A DNA stretch of 64,000 nucleotides from Pseudonocardia terrae (lineage in GTDB: Bacteria; Actinomycetota; Actinomycetes; Mycobacteriales; Pseudonocardiaceae): NCBI RefSeq assembly GCF_021343995.1, contig NZ_JAJTTE010000016.1:1-64000 (forward strand), given 5' to 3'. A model generated the notes under the pieces. The model searched no databases, was not told where the DNA came from, and saw only the letters and a program-made list of their open reading frames with translations. Below are positions 24,887 to 34,091 of this stretch, piece after piece; the stretch's first letter is position 1, and every line of letters begins with the position of its first letter. A program made the position numbers and the translations under genes.

Positions 24887-26086
24887 ATGCGTCCTCGACC
24901 GACGAGCGCGCTGGCGGCGCTGGCGGCGGTGCTCGCCATCGTGCTGACCGCCTGCGGCGGATCCCCAGCCGGCGGCGGGGCCGCCGACGACGGGTCCGGC
25001 CCGATCAAGATCGGCGCGTGGATCCCGCTGTCCGGCCCGCAGGCCGCGTCGGGCGTGCCCCAGATGGAGGGGGCGAAGGCCTACTTCAGCTGGGTCAACG
25101 ACCACGGCGGGATCAACGGCCGTCAGATCGACTGGATCGTGAAGGACAACGCCTACGACCCCCAGCAGACCGTGCAGGCCGCACGGCAGCTCGTCGGGCA
25201 GGAGAACGTCGTCGCCATCGTCAACGCGAACGGCGTCGCCCCGTCCGAGGCCGCGTTCCCGTTCGTCCTCGAGCAGTCTCAGGTCCCGATCGTCGACCAC
25301 TACGGTGGCATCGCGAGCTGGTACACCCCGTCCCGACCGCTGCTGTTCGGGACGCAGACGCTCTACGAGGACCAGGCCGCGGCGATGGCGCAGTGGGCGG
25401 TCCAGTCCGGGGCCCGCAAGCTCGTCGTGGTGCACGACGACCCGAAGGCGTTCGCCGACGTGGCCGGGCAGATCGGGCCCGCGGCGGAGCGAGAGCAGCC
25501 CGGCGTCACGACGACCGCGGTACCGGTCAAGCTGGGGACCACGGACTTCGCGCCGGCGGTCAGCCAGGTGAAGGCCGCGGGTGGTGATGCGGTGATGCTG
25601 GTCCTCCCGGCTCCGGAGGCCGCGGCGTACCTCAAGGCCGCCGCCCTGCAGGGCGTGTCGCTACCGACCTACGGCTACGCACCGACCGCGTCGGGCACCA
25701 CGGTGACGCTGGCGGGCCCCGCAGCCGAGGGCTACCACTCGGTGTCGCTGGTCCGCTCGCCCACCGAGCAGACGCCGGAGATGCAGCAGTTCCGGGACGC
25801 GATCGCGAAGTACTCGCCGGGACAGCCCGCCGACTTCTCCACCCTGCTCGGCTACGCCAACGCGGCGGTCTTCGTGGAGATCGCCAAGACCATCCAGGGG
25901 CCGGTGACCTCGAAGTCGATCGCGGACGCGTACGGCAGGGCGTCGGACGTGAAGACCGGGGTCGCGCCGGACATGTCGTTCTCGGCGCAGTCGCACCTCG
26001 GCACCCGGGACGTCCAGCGGGTCACCGTCCGGAACGGTCAATGGGTCTCCGAGGGCGACTTCGTCAGCGCGCCGGAGCGGGGGTAG
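24887..26086 (+). CDS. ABC transporter substrate-binding lipoprotein, branched-chain amino acid type
   Basis: ATG at 24887 is chosen over a GTG two codons earlier because GAAGGAG is optimally placed. The 399-residue product has a lipoprotein signal ending in VLTACGG, so it is membrane-anchored outside. The mature part is a Leu/Ile/Val-binding (type I periplasmic) fold: IKIGAWIPLSGPQAASGVPQMEGAKAYFSWVNDHGGINGRQIDWIVKDNAYDPQQTVQAARQLV, then ALQGVSLPTYGYAPTASG. Family members bind amino acids, but in catabolic clusters they often bind aromatic or alicyclic acids. It is the first gene of the uptake operon (24.9-30.1 kb). Confidence 0.92.
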   Translation: MRPRPTSALAALAAVLAIVLTACGGSPAGGGAADDGSGPIKIGAWIPLSGPQAASGVPQMEGAKAYFSWVNDHGGINGRQIDWIVKDNAYDPQQTVQAARQLVGQENVVAIVNANGVAPSEAAFPFVLEQSQVPIVDHYGGIASWYTPSRPLLFGTQTLYEDQAAAMAQWAVQSGARKLVVVHDDPKAFADVAGQIGPAAEREQPGVTTTAVPVKLGTTDFAPAVSQVKAAGGDAVMLVLPAPEAAAYLKAAALQGVSLPTYGYAPTASGTTVTLAGPAAEGYHSVSLVRSPTEQTPEMQQFRDAIAKYSPGQPADFSTLLGYANAAVFVEIAKTIQGPVTSKSIADAYGRASDVKTGVAPDMSFSAQSHLGTRDVQRVTVRNGQWVSEGDFVSAPERG

Positions 26087-26089
26087 GCC

Positions 26090-26782
26090 GTGGACCTCGA
26101 CGAGGCACTCGCCACCACCCGCGCCGTACGACGGCGCCTCGACCCCTCCCGCCCGGTGCCCGCGGACCTGGTCCGCGAGTGCGTGACCCTCGCGATGCAG
26201 GCCCCGGCGGGGTCGAACGTCGCACGGACCCGGTTCGTCGTGGTGCGCGATCCCGCGTTGCGCGGCGCCGTCGCCGACCTCTACTCCGACGTGTACCTGA
26301 ACTCCTACAAGGACTCCGAGGGGTACATCGGGCGCGTGCAGGTCGCGGACGCCGAGGGGGCGACCGCGCAGGAGCGCACCGGCCGCTCGGCCGACGCACT
26401 GGAACGCGCGCTGCACGAGGTCGACACCATCGTCATCGCTTGTCTCGACGGTGCCCGGCTCGACGGTGCCGCCGGGTTCGCCAGCGCGTCGCTGCTGGGC
26501 GGGGTCCTGCCCGCGGTCTGGAGCATGATGCTCGCCGCGCGGGCCCGCGGCCTGGGCACCTGCTGGACGACGATGCACCTCGCGCGGGAGAAGGAGGTCG
26601 CCGAGCTGCTCGACATCCCCTTCGACACGGTCCAGCAGGTCTGCCTCACGCCGCTGGCCTACACAGTGGGCACCGACTTCCGGCCCGCCCGCCGCCCGCC
26701 GGCCGACGACGTCCTGTTCTGGGATCGGTGGGACGCCTCAGCACCGCGCCCGCCCGCCGTCACGGGACTGATCACCCGATGA
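26090..26782 (+). CDS. Nitroreductase-family flavoprotein
   Basis: The 230-residue product starts with a GTG four bases after the binding protein. DEALATTRAVRRRLDPSRPVP is the family's FMN-binding RxxRxF-like start, QAPAGSNVARTRFVVVRD the APSxxNxQ-type segment, and LGGVLPAVWSMMLAARARGLGTCWTTMHL the dimer/FMN C-terminal block. These enzymes reduce nitro, quinone or enone groups with NAD(P)H and FMN. Its stop overlaps the permease start (ATGA), so it is made with the transporter, which is unusual. Possibly it reduces the imported compound's double bond. Confidence 0.85.
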   Translation: MDLDEALATTRAVRRRLDPSRPVPADLVRECVTLAMQAPAGSNVARTRFVVVRDPALRGAVADLYSDVYLNSYKDSEGYIGRVQVADAEGATAQERTGRSADALERALHEVDTIVIACLDGARLDGAAGFASASLLGGVLPAVWSMMLAARARGLGTCWTTMHLAREKEVAELLDIPFDTVQQVCLTPLAYTVGTDFRPARRPPADDVLFWDRWDASAPRPPAVTGLITR

Positions 26783-27648
26783 GCGAACTGTTCCTCGTCG
26801 TGGTGAGCGGGATCGCCAGCGGTGCCGTCTACGGCCTGCTCGGGCTGGGTCTCGTGATCATCTACCGGGCCACCGATGTGGTGAACTTCGCGCTGGCGAG
26901 CATGGCCACGCTCGCCGTGTACGTCGCGCTCATGGTCGTGCAGCGCGGGCTCGGGGTGGGGTCCGCCGTGATCGCCGCGGTCCTCGTGGCCGTCGTTCTC
27001 GGGCTCGTCGTCCGCGAGCTGGTGATCCGCCCGCTCGGCACGGGGCGGCTGTTCGCCGCGTTGGTGATGACGATGGGGGTCTCGCTGATCGCCGAGGCGG
27101 TGATCAGCGACGTCTGGGGGACCGAGCCGCACGCCCTCCCGCCGCTGGTGGGAGGCACCGTGATGCTCGGCTCGGCCACGCTCGCCACGCAGGACCTGAT
27201 GGTGATCGGGGTGTCCGCCGTCGCGATGCTCGCCGTGGGCTACCTCTTCACCCGCACCACCCTGGGCTCGGCGATGCGCGCGGCGGCCGAGTCGGCCACC
27301 ACCGCGCAGATCGTCGGCGTGCCCGCGCAGCGGGTCGCGCGCATCGCGTGGGCGCTCGGTCTGGGGCTCGCCGCGCTCGCGGCGGTCCTCTACGTCCCCC
27401 GGGTCGGACTCGCGCCGACGGTGCTGGCCGCCCCGCTGTTCCGGGCGTTCGCCGGCATCTTCCTCGGTGGGCTGACGAGCATGCACGGTGCGGTGATCGG
27501 CGGCGTGGCGATAGGGGTGCTGGAGAACCTTGCCGCCTCCTACGTCTCGGCGAACTTCCGCGACACCTTCGTCTTCGCGCTGACGATCCTCATCCTGCTG
27601 CTGCGGCCGCAGGGCCTCTTCGGCACCCGCAGCTTCGAGAGGGTCTGA
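26779..27648 (+). CDS. LivH-type ABC permease
   Basis: ATG at 26779 overlaps the nitroreductase stop. The 289-residue product has about eight membrane helices and the LivH signature: SGIASGAVYGLLGLGLVIIYRATDVVNFALASMATLAVYVAL at the start, the cytoplasmic coupling loop TTLGSAMRAAAESATTAQIVGVPAQRVARIAWALGLGLAALAAVLY, and FAGIFLGGLTSMHGAVIGGVAIGVLENLAASYV. It forms the channel with the permease part of the next protein. The next gene begins five bases after its stop. Confidence 0.93.
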   Translation: MSELFLVVVSGIASGAVYGLLGLGLVIIYRATDVVNFALASMATLAVYVALMVVQRGLGVGSAVIAAVLVAVVLGLVVRELVIRPLGTGRLFAALVMTMGVSLIAEAVISDVWGTEPHALPPLVGGTVMLGSATLATQDLMVIGVSAVAMLAVGYLFTRTTLGSAMRAAAESATTAQIVGVPAQRVARIAWALGLGLAALAAVLYVPRVGLAPTVLAAPLFRAFAGIFLGGLTSMHGAVIGGVAIGVLENLAASYVSANFRDTFVFALTILILLLRPQGLFGTRSFERV

Positions 27649-27653
27649 GCGCC

Positions 27654-30137
27654 ATGATCCTGACCTGGAAGGTGGCGGTGCGAGCGGTCCTCGGCCCGGT
27701 GGCCGCGGCGCTGCTCGTGGTGCTCGTCGAGAGCGGGCTCCTGCCCGGGTACCAGGCGTACTCGGTGGCCCTGGCCGCGACCTACACGATCCTGGTGCTG
27801 AGCGTCGGGCTGCTGGCGGGGTGGGCGGGCATCTGGTCCGTGGGCCATCCCGCGCTGTTCGCCATCGGGGCCTACACCGTCGCCTACGGCTCCGCGCACG
27901 GCTGGGCGTTGGAGCCGACGGTGCTGGTGGCGATGCTCCTCGCCGGCGGCTGTGGTGCGTTTCTGGGGTTCGCGGGCGCGCGCTTCTCGGTGCTCTACAT
28001 CGCCCTGCTCACCCTGGCGTTCAGCCTCGTCGCGCTCGAGGTGATCAACCGCTGGGTCGACGTGACCGGCGGGGACCAGGGCGTGGCGGTCACCGAGCTG
28101 CCCAGCCTGACGGGCGCGGGCGCGCTCGGTGCCGGCGGCTCGGAGGCAGTCGTGGCCGCGATCCTGACCGCCGGGGTCGTCGTCGGGGGCGCCGTGCTGG
28201 CCCGGTCGACGAGCCTGCGGATGCGGATGGTCGCGGCGAAGTCGCATCCGGTGGTGGCCCGGTCGGTCGGGATCGCGCCCGAGGCCCAGAGCGCCCTCGC
28301 GTTCGGGGTGAGCGGTGCCGCGACCGGGCTGGCGGGCGTGCTGCTCGGGTTGATCACCGGCTTCGTCAGCCCGGAGACGTTCTCGCTGACCCTGGGGATC
28401 AACACCGTCGCCGCGGCGGTGCTCGGTGGCGTCGGCGCGGTCGGCGGCGGGGTGTTCGGCGGGATCTTCCTGGCGTTCGCGCCGAGCCTGGCCGGACTGC
28501 TGGGCGTCGACCAGATGATCCTTCAGGGCGCGCTGCTCATCCTCGCGCTGCTGCTCCTGCCGGCCGGCGTGGTGCCCGCTCTCGGGAACGTGCTGCGCAC
28601 GCTGCAGCGGCGGGTGCGGCGGCCGGGTGGACCGCCGGTCGTCGAGATTCCGGACGAGCCGGCTCCCGCCCCGGCCGCGAAACGACGGACCCTCGAGGTC
28701 GCGGACCTGGGCGTGGCTTTTGGCGGTCTGCAAGCCCTCGAGGGCGTGTCGCTCTCAGTGTCCCCGGGTGAGGTAGTCGCGATCATCGGACCGAACGGCG
28801 CGGGCAAGACGACGCTGGTCAACGCCCTGTGCGGCCTCGTCTCGGGCGGCCGGACGACGGGCTCGGCGACCTTCGGCGGCGTCGACCTGCTGCGAGCGCG
28901 CGCGACCCGCCGCCGGCGCCTCGGCATCGGCCGCACATTCCAGCACGCGGAGGTGTTCACCGAGCTGACGGTCGCCGAGAACCTGCTCTGCACCACGCGA
29001 TGGACCACCCCGGCGCGTCGTCGGGCGGTCGACACCCTGCTCGGCCGGATCGGCCTCGCCGGTCAGGGGGACGTGCATCCCGACCAGCTGCCCTTCGGCC
29101 CGCAGAAGCGCCTCGACCTCGGGCGTGCCGTCGCCGAGCAGCCCGGGCTGCTGATCATGGACGAGCCGTTCGGCGGGCTGGACGCCGAGGAGCGCAGGCT
29201 GCTCGCCGGCCAGATCCAGGGACTGCGCGCGGCGGGCACGTCCGTCGTGGTGATCGACCACGTCCTGGAGGACCTGTTCGCCGCCGCGGACCGGGTGGTG
29301 GCTTTCGACTTCGGCCGCCCGATCGGCTCCGGCGCGCCGGACGAGATCCTGGCCGACGACCGCGTCCGCAGCTCCTACCTCGGGACGACTTCCGCGCGGC
29401 AGCCCCGCACGCCCACCCGCGCCGAGGGGCCTCCCGCGATCGCGCTGTCCGGGGTGACCCACCGGTACGGCGGGGTCACCGCACTCGACGGTGTGGACCT
29501 GGCCGTGCCTGGGGGCGTCGTCCTGGCGGTGGTCGGGGCGAACGGTGCGGGCAAGAGCACGTTGGGCCAGGTCCTGCACGGCACGCTGAGTCCCACCGCG
29601 GGAACGCGGACGACCGACGGCGCGGTGCGCAGCAGCCTGGTCCCGGAGGGACGGGCGCTGTTCCGGACGCTGTCAGTACGGGAGAACCTGGAGGTTGCCG
29701 GGTACGCCGCCGGCGTCTCGGGGCGGGACCTGCGGTCCCGGATCGACCAGGCCGTCGAGTGGCTTCCCGAACGGGTCCGGACCCGGCTGTCCATTCCGGC
29801 GGCGGCGCTGTCCGGAGGCGAACAACAGCTCCTCGCCATTGCCCGTGCGTTGATCGCCGATCCACGTCTCGTCGTCGTCGACGAACCGGCGCTGGGTCTC
29901 GCCCCGGCCCTCGTCGACGAGGTGTACAGGCGGATCACCGGCCTCGCTGAGGACGGGGTGACCGTGGTGGTGCTGGAGCAGCTCCTCACCCGGGCCCTCG
30001 CTGTGGCACACGAGGTGGTCGTGCTGCATGAGGGCGTCATCCGGGCAACCGGCTCGCCCGACGACACGAACTTCGCCACGCGGGCCGAACAGGCCTACTT
30101 CGGGACCCCGGTCGACGGCGGCGTCCGCGCCACCTGA
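27654..30137 (+). CDS. Fused LivM permease and two ABC ATPase domains
   Basis: One 827-residue frame joins three normally separate proteins. Residues 1-320 are a LivM permease (GLLAGWAGIWSVGHPALFAIGAYTVAYG). Residues about 345-580 are a LivG-type ATPase: Walker A GPNGAGKTT, degenerate signature LPFGPQKRLDLGRA, Walker B LLIMDEPFGGLD, H-loop IDHVLE. Residues about 595-820 are a LivF-type ATPase: GANGAGKST, full signature LSGGEQQLLAIARAL, Walker B LVVVDEPALGLAP. The second ATPase is short between Walker A and VPEGRALF: about 15 residues usual in LivF are missing. With LivH and the binding protein it completes an importer with only three polypeptides. Confidence 0.93.
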   Translation: MILTWKVAVRAVLGPVAAALLVVLVESGLLPGYQAYSVALAATYTILVLSVGLLAGWAGIWSVGHPALFAIGAYTVAYGSAHGWALEPTVLVAMLLAGGCGAFLGFAGARFSVLYIALLTLAFSLVALEVINRWVDVTGGDQGVAVTELPSLTGAGALGAGGSEAVVAAILTAGVVVGGAVLARSTSLRMRMVAAKSHPVVARSVGIAPEAQSALAFGVSGAATGLAGVLLGLITGFVSPETFSLTLGINTVAAAVLGGVGAVGGGVFGGIFLAFAPSLAGLLGVDQMILQGALLILALLLLPAGVVPALGNVLRTLQRRVRRPGGPPVVEIPDEPAPAPAAKRRTLEVADLGVAFGGLQALEGVSLSVSPGEVVAIIGPNGAGKTTLVNALCGLVSGGRTTGSATFGGVDLLRARATRRRRLGIGRTFQHAEVFTELTVAENLLCTTRWTTPARRRAVDTLLGRIGLAGQGDVHPDQLPFGPQKRLDLGRAVAEQPGLLIMDEPFGGLDAEERRLLAGQIQGLRAAGTSVVVIDHVLEDLFAAADRVVAFDFGRPIGSGAPDEILADDRVRSSYLGTTSARQPRTPTRAEGPPAIALSGVTHRYGGVTALDGVDLAVPGGVVLAVVGANGAGKSTLGQVLHGTLSPTAGTRTTDGAVRSSLVPEGRALFRTLSVRENLEVAGYAAGVSGRDLRSRIDQAVEWLPERVRTRLSIPAAALSGGEQQLLAIARALIADPRLVVVDEPALGLAPALVDEVYRRITGLAEDGVTVVVLEQLLTRALAVAHEVVVLHEGVIRATGSPDDTNFATRAEQAYFGTPVDGGVRAT

Positions 30138-30144
30138 TCGCCCC

Positions 30145-30194
30145 TTGACAGGGGACACGTCGGTCCGCAGTATCAGAGGTGAATTCAGTTCAGT
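30145..30194 (+). promoter_or_regulatory. Promoter and operator site 4 of the crotonase operon
   Basis: TTGACA at 30145-30150 and CAGTAT at 30168-30173 are 17 bases apart, a good -35/-10 pair. Right after it, 30178-30194 holds GGTGAATTCAGTTCAGT, whose complement ACTGAACTGAATTCACC matches the cluster consensus. An operator placed just past the -10 blocks initiation, the expected position for a TetR repressor. Confidence 0.7.
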
Positions 30195-30207
30195 TTCAGG
30201 AGGAACC

Positions 30208-30996
30208 ATGGCAGTCGAGGACGACATCCAGTTCGAGCGTGACGGTCACGTGGCGCGGATCTGGCTGAACCGACCGCACAAGCGCAACTGCATCACCGTC
30301 CCGATGCTGCACAAGCTCGACGAGTACATCACCGAGATCGAGGCGGACTCCGAGCTGCGCGTCGTGGTGGTGCGCGGCCGGGAGAACACCTTCTCCTCGG
30401 GCTTCGACCTCGACAGCCTGCAGTCGGACTTCATCGGCACCAGCACCGCGATGGACGTCGCGGTGGTGTCGGCGAAGGTCTGCGACCGGCTCTACAACAT
30501 GACCAAGCCGTCGGTCGCGGTGCTCGAGGGCTACGTGACCGCGGGCGGGTTCGAGGTCATGATCTCCTGCGACTTCGCGATCGCGGACGAGACCGCGCAG
30601 ATCGGCGACTTCCACATCCGCCGTGCCCTGTTCGGCGGGGCCGGCCCGATCTACCGACTGCCGCGCATGCTCGGCATCCGCAAGACCAAGGAGCTCATGC
30701 TCACCGGCAAGCTGCTCTCGGGCAAGGAGGCGGACGACTTCGACCTGGTCAACGCCAGCGCGCCCGCCGAGAAGCTCGACGAGACGGTGGAGGAGTTCAT
30801 CAGCCACCTCACCGACAAGAGCCCGTTCCAGATGAAGCTGACCAAGATGGCGATCGACCGCGGCCTCGACGCCGACATCGCGTCGCTGATGGTGCTGGAG
30901 CACCTGGCCGTCGGTGTCACGCTGAACTCGCAGGACGCTGCCGAGGGGGTCGCGGCCTTCCTGGAGAAGCGCGACGCAAAGTGGACCGGGCGCTGA
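30208..30996 (+). CDS. Enoyl-CoA hydratase/isomerase (crotonase) family protein
   Basis: ATG at 30208 follows AGGAGG; 262 residues, the usual crotonase length. The oxyanion-hole segment GRENTFSSGFDLDSL and TAGGFEVMISCDFAIADETAQIGDFHIRR are clear. The first catalytic Glu is kept (Glu116, equivalent to rat Glu144), but the second, 20 residues on, is His136 (HIRR in place of the usual PEI). A single Glu with His suits an isomerase, hydrolase or ring-opening variant more than a textbook hydratase. It is the first gene of a long operon under site 4. Confidence 0.88.
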   Translation: MAVEDDIQFERDGHVARIWLNRPHKRNCITVPMLHKLDEYITEIEADSELRVVVVRGRENTFSSGFDLDSLQSDFIGTSTAMDVAVVSAKVCDRLYNMTKPSVAVLEGYVTAGGFEVMISCDFAIADETAQIGDFHIRRALFGGAGPIYRLPRMLGIRKTKELMLTGKLLSGKEADDFDLVNASAPAEKLDETVEEFISHLTDKSPFQMKLTKMAIDRGLDADIASLMVLEHLAVGVTLNSQDAAEGVAAFLEKRDAKWTGR

Positions 30997-31078
30997 CCTC
31001 GCCGTGATTGCGTCGGCGGTCCTGCGCGCCGCGTGGGCCGCCGGCGCCGCGACCGGCCGGGCTCGGTGGAGGAGTGAG
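30997..31078. other. Short spacer before the phosphotransferase gene
   Basis: 82 bp with a GGAGGAG ribosome site before the next start; no promoter or hairpin is apparent, so genes either side are probably co-transcribed. Confidence 0.5.
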
Positions 31079-32101
31079 ATGACGGAGACAGTGGACACGG
31101 CAGTCGATGCGGACCCGGTCCTCGCGAACCGGGTGCGTACCCGCCTCGGCCTCGGCGGGACTCACGCCCTGGCCGTCCTCGAGGGCGGCCGCTCGGGGCT
31201 GACCTACACGATCGGCGCGGGTGCGGTCAGGGCGGTGGTCAAGGCGGTGCCGCCGGGCCGGAAGGCGCTGGGACGCAACGATGTCCTCCACCAGGCCGCG
31301 ATCCTGGAGGCGCTGGCCGGAACGGCGGTCCCCGCGCCAGCGGTGCTCGCCCGCGACACCGAGCAGCCCGCCTGGTTCGCGATGGAGTTCGCTGCGGGGC
31401 AGGCGGCGGAGCCGGTCCTCGAGGTCGACGCGGCGGTCGAGCCAGCGCTGGCTCGCACGCGGATGCTCGAGGCCGCCCGGATCCTCGGCGTGCTGCACGC
31501 CGTGCCGCTCGACGTCGTGGAGCGGAGCTTGAGCAAGACCGGCGGGACCCTGCCCGAGGCGATCACCGCCGATGGCGAGGTGGCCCGCTGGGCGAAGACG
31601 ATGGACGCCGTGCCGGAGGACCTGCGACCGGGTGGCGGGGAGCTGGTCGAGCGGTTGGCCGCCGTGGTCCCGGCACCCGTGGCCCCGGTGATCGTGCACG
31701 GCGACTTCCGACTCGGGAACCTGCTGTTCGAGGGCGCGACGCCGACCGCGCTGGTCGACTGGGAGATCTGGAGCGTCGGCGACCCGCGGGTGGACCTCGG
31801 CTGGTTCGGGGTGTTCACCGACGGGGCGCTGTTCCCCGGGTCCGGCCGGGTCGTCGAGGGGCTTCCGAGCGAGGCCGAACTGGCCGAGACGTACCGCGCG
31901 ACCCGCGGTGCAGATGGTGGCACCTCGGCGGACGCCGTCTGGTTCAGCGCGCTGGGCCGGATGAAGATGGCGGCGATCATGGGGCACAACCTGGTGCGCC
32001 ACCGCAGCGGCGCCCACCACGATCCCGTCCAGGAACAGCTCCCACGGACCATCACGGTGTTGATCACGGACGGCCTGCGGCTGCTGGAGGGGGCCCGATG
32101 A
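31079..32101 (+). CDS. Aminoglycoside-phosphotransferase-like kinase of acyl-CoA clusters
   Basis: ATG at 31079 follows GGAGGAG; 340 residues. VLEGGRSGLTYTIGAGAVRAVVKAVPP has the nucleotide-binding Gly/Lys, PVIVHGDFRLGNLLFEGATPTALVDWEIWSVGDPRVDLGW the catalytic HGDxxxxN and DxE of the APH fold. This subgroup sits beside acyl-CoA dehydrogenases in actinobacteria (ACAD10/11-like) and may phosphorylate a hydroxyacyl-CoA so that phosphate can be eliminated. Resistance to an antibiotic is unlikely. Its stop overlaps the next SDR start. Confidence 0.85.
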   Translation: MTETVDTAVDADPVLANRVRTRLGLGGTHALAVLEGGRSGLTYTIGAGAVRAVVKAVPPGRKALGRNDVLHQAAILEALAGTAVPAPAVLARDTEQPAWFAMEFAAGQAAEPVLEVDAAVEPALARTRMLEAARILGVLHAVPLDVVERSLSKTGGTLPEAITADGEVARWAKTMDAVPEDLRPGGGELVERLAAVVPAPVAPVIVHGDFRLGNLLFEGATPTALVDWEIWSVGDPRVDLGWFGVFTDGALFPGSGRVVEGLPSEAELAETYRATRGADGGTSADAVWFSALGRMKMAAIMGHNLVRHRSGAHHDPVQEQLPRTITVLITDGLRLLEGAR

Positions 32102-32865
32102 GCGTTCCCAACCCGGCCGAGTTGTTCGACCTGACGGGGCGCACCGCGTTGGTGACCGGGGCGTCGTCCGGGCTGGGGGAGCGGTTCGTGCGCGTGCTCG
32201 CCGCCGCGGGCGCCACGGTCTGGGCGGCGGCGCGGCGCAAGGAGCGCCTCGACGCGCTGGCCGCCCAGGTACCCGGGCTGCGGACGGCGGCGGCCGACGT
32301 GTCGTCGGAGGCGGACCGCGCCGAACTCGTCGAGCGGGTGGTGGCGGAGTCCGGCCCGATCGACGTGCTGGTCAACAACGCGGGCTCCGGTAGCCCGGCC
32401 AAGCCGCACCGGGAGACCAGTGCCGAGTTCGCGGACGTCCTGGAGCTCAATCTCACCGGCCCCTTCCACCTGGCACAGCTCGCCGCGGCCGCGGCGGGCG
32501 GACGTCCGTTGTCGATCGTGAACGTCAGCTCGATCGTCGGGCTGGTCTCCACGGCGCCGCGCGGCGGCGCGAGCTACGCGGCGAGCAAGACGGGCCTGAT
32601 CGGCCTGACCCGGCAGCTCGCAGGCCACTGGGGTCGCGACGGCGTGCGCGCCAACGCGCTGGCCCCTGGCTGGTTCCGGACCGAGATGAACGACGCGATG
32701 TTCACCGACGACGCGTCGGTGCGCTGGATCGAGCGCAACACCCTGCTGCGCCGCGGCGGTGACCCGGGCGAGCTGGACGGGGCGCTGCTGTTCCTCGCCT
32801 CCGCCGCCTCCACCTACTGCACCGGCCAGGTCCTGGCGATCGACGGCGGGTGGACGGCCCGATGA
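32098..32865 (+). CDS. Short-chain dehydrogenase/reductase (C)
   Basis: 255 residues overlapping the kinase stop (ATGA). SDR motifs: GASSGLGERFVRVL, NNAG, Ser in NVSSIVGLVS and YAASK. The residue after strand 2 is Ala-Arg-Arg (AAARRKERLD), which favours NADP(H) over NAD(H). It sits in the crotonase operon between the kinase and an acyl-CoA dehydrogenase. It probably handles a 3-hydroxyacyl-CoA or ring alcohol. Its stop overlaps the next start, so the operon is tightly coupled. Confidence 0.88.
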   Translation: MSVPNPAELFDLTGRTALVTGASSGLGERFVRVLAAAGATVWAAARRKERLDALAAQVPGLRTAAADVSSEADRAELVERVVAESGPIDVLVNNAGSGSPAKPHRETSAEFADVLELNLTGPFHLAQLAAAAAGGRPLSIVNVSSIVGLVSTAPRGGASYAASKTGLIGLTRQLAGHWGRDGVRANALAPGWFRTEMNDAMFTDDASVRWIERNTLLRRGGDPGELDGALLFLASAASTYCTGQVLAIDGGWTAR

Positions 32866-34091
32866 CCGCGGTGACCGAGAGCGCCCTGGCGGACTACGCC
32901 GCCACCGCCCGGACCTGGCTGGTCGAGCGGCTCGCTCCGCGGGGCGACGCGCCGCGCGAGTCGGTGGCGGTTTTCCACGATCTCCCCTTCGACGACGAGC
33001 GTGCCCTGTTGGGACGCATCCAGGACTGGCTGCGTGCGCGGTACGACGCCGGCTACGGCGCGATCTCGTGGCCGGTCGAGCACGGCGGCGCGGGTCTGTC
33101 GGCGTTGCACGAGGAGGCCTTCGCGGAGGTCGAGCGTGAGTTCGAGACGCCCGGGCAGCACGAGCTGACCTCGGTGTCGACCGAGCTGATCGCGCCGACG
33201 GTGCAGCTGTTCGGCACGCCGTCGCAGAAGGAGATGCTGGTTCGGCCGCTACTCCGCGGGGACGCCCTGGCGTGCCAGCTGTTCTCCGAGCCGTCGGCGG
33301 GGTCGGACCTCGCGGGGCTCGCGACCCGGGCGGTCCGCGACGGCGACGAGTGGATCGTCAACGGGCAGAAGGTGTGGAGCTCCGGCGCACAGTTCGCGGG
33401 CTGGGGCGAGCTGATCTGCCGCACCGACCCGGACGTGCCGAAGCACAAGGGGCTCACCGCCTTCCTGCTGCCTATGGACACCCCCGGAGTGGACGTGCGG
33501 CCGCTGCGGCAGATGTCCGGGGGTTCGTCGTTCTGTGAGGTCTTCCTCGACGACGTCCGGATCCCGGACTCGCTGCGCCTGGGCGAGGTCGGCGGGGGCT
33601 GGGGCGTCACGCTCGCCACGCTCGGCTTCGAACGGGGGGCGTCCGGGGCGAACATGGATCTGGGCGGCGGGTTCGCCCAGCTCGCGGACGACGCCCGCCG
33701 GCTCGGTCGGACCGTGGACCCGGACGTCCGGCGAGTGCTGGCGGACGTCTGGACGGCGGAGAAGGTCGCGGCCCTGTCGGCCCAGCGCGATCGAGAAACC
33801 CGGCTGGCCGGCGGCGAACCGGGTCCCATGGGCTCGCTGCGCAAGCTCGACTGGGCCCAACGACTCAAGCTCGTCTCCGAGGCGGCGGCGCTGGTGCTCG
33901 GCCCGCGGCTGGTCGCGGACGTCGGGGACGGAACCTACCGCTGGACCGAGCACTACCTGGGTGCGCCGGGCTACCGGATCGCCGGGGGCTCGGACGAGGT
34001 GCAGCGCACGATCATCGCGGAGCGCCTATTGGGGCTGCCGCCGGAGCCGCGCGCCGATCGCGGCGTGGCATGGAAGGACATCCCGAGATGA
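32862..34091 (+). CDS. Acyl-CoA dehydrogenase (1)
   Basis: 409 residues starting within the stop of SDR (C). Family marks: CQLFSEPSAGSDLAGLATRAVRDGDEWIVNGQKVWSSGAQFAGWGELICRTDP (FAD-binding middle domain), GWGVTLATLGFERG, and the C-terminal YRIAGGSDEVQRTIIAERLLGLP. The active-site Glu position common in straight-chain enzymes is not obvious, so it may accept a branched or cyclic acyl-CoA. It uses FAD and passes electrons to ETF. It is one of three in the cluster; with (2) and (3) it may form a heteromeric set. Confidence 0.9.
   Translation: MTAVTESALADYAATARTWLVERLAPRGDAPRESVAVFHDLPFDDERALLGRIQDWLRARYDAGYGAISWPVEHGGAGLSALHEEAFAEVEREFETPGQHELTSVSTELIAPTVQLFGTPSQKEMLVRPLLRGDALACQLFSEPSAGSDLAGLATRAVRDGDEWIVNGQKVWSSGAQFAGWGELICRTDPDVPKHKGLTAFLLPMDTPGVDVRPLRQMSGGSSFCEVFLDDVRIPDSLRLGEVGGGWGVTLATLGFERGASGANMDLGGGFAQLADDARRLGRTVDPDVRRVLADVWTAEKVAALSAQRDRETRLAGGEPGPMGSLRKLDWAQRLKLVSEAAALVLGPRLVADVGDGTYRWTEHYLGAPGYRIAGGSDEVQRTIIAERLLGLPPEPRADRGVAWKDIPR

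Noticed and set aside
31079-32101. Aminoglycoside resistance gene
   Set aside because: The APH fold is of the acyl-CoA dehydrogenase-linked subgroup, embedded in a catabolic operon.
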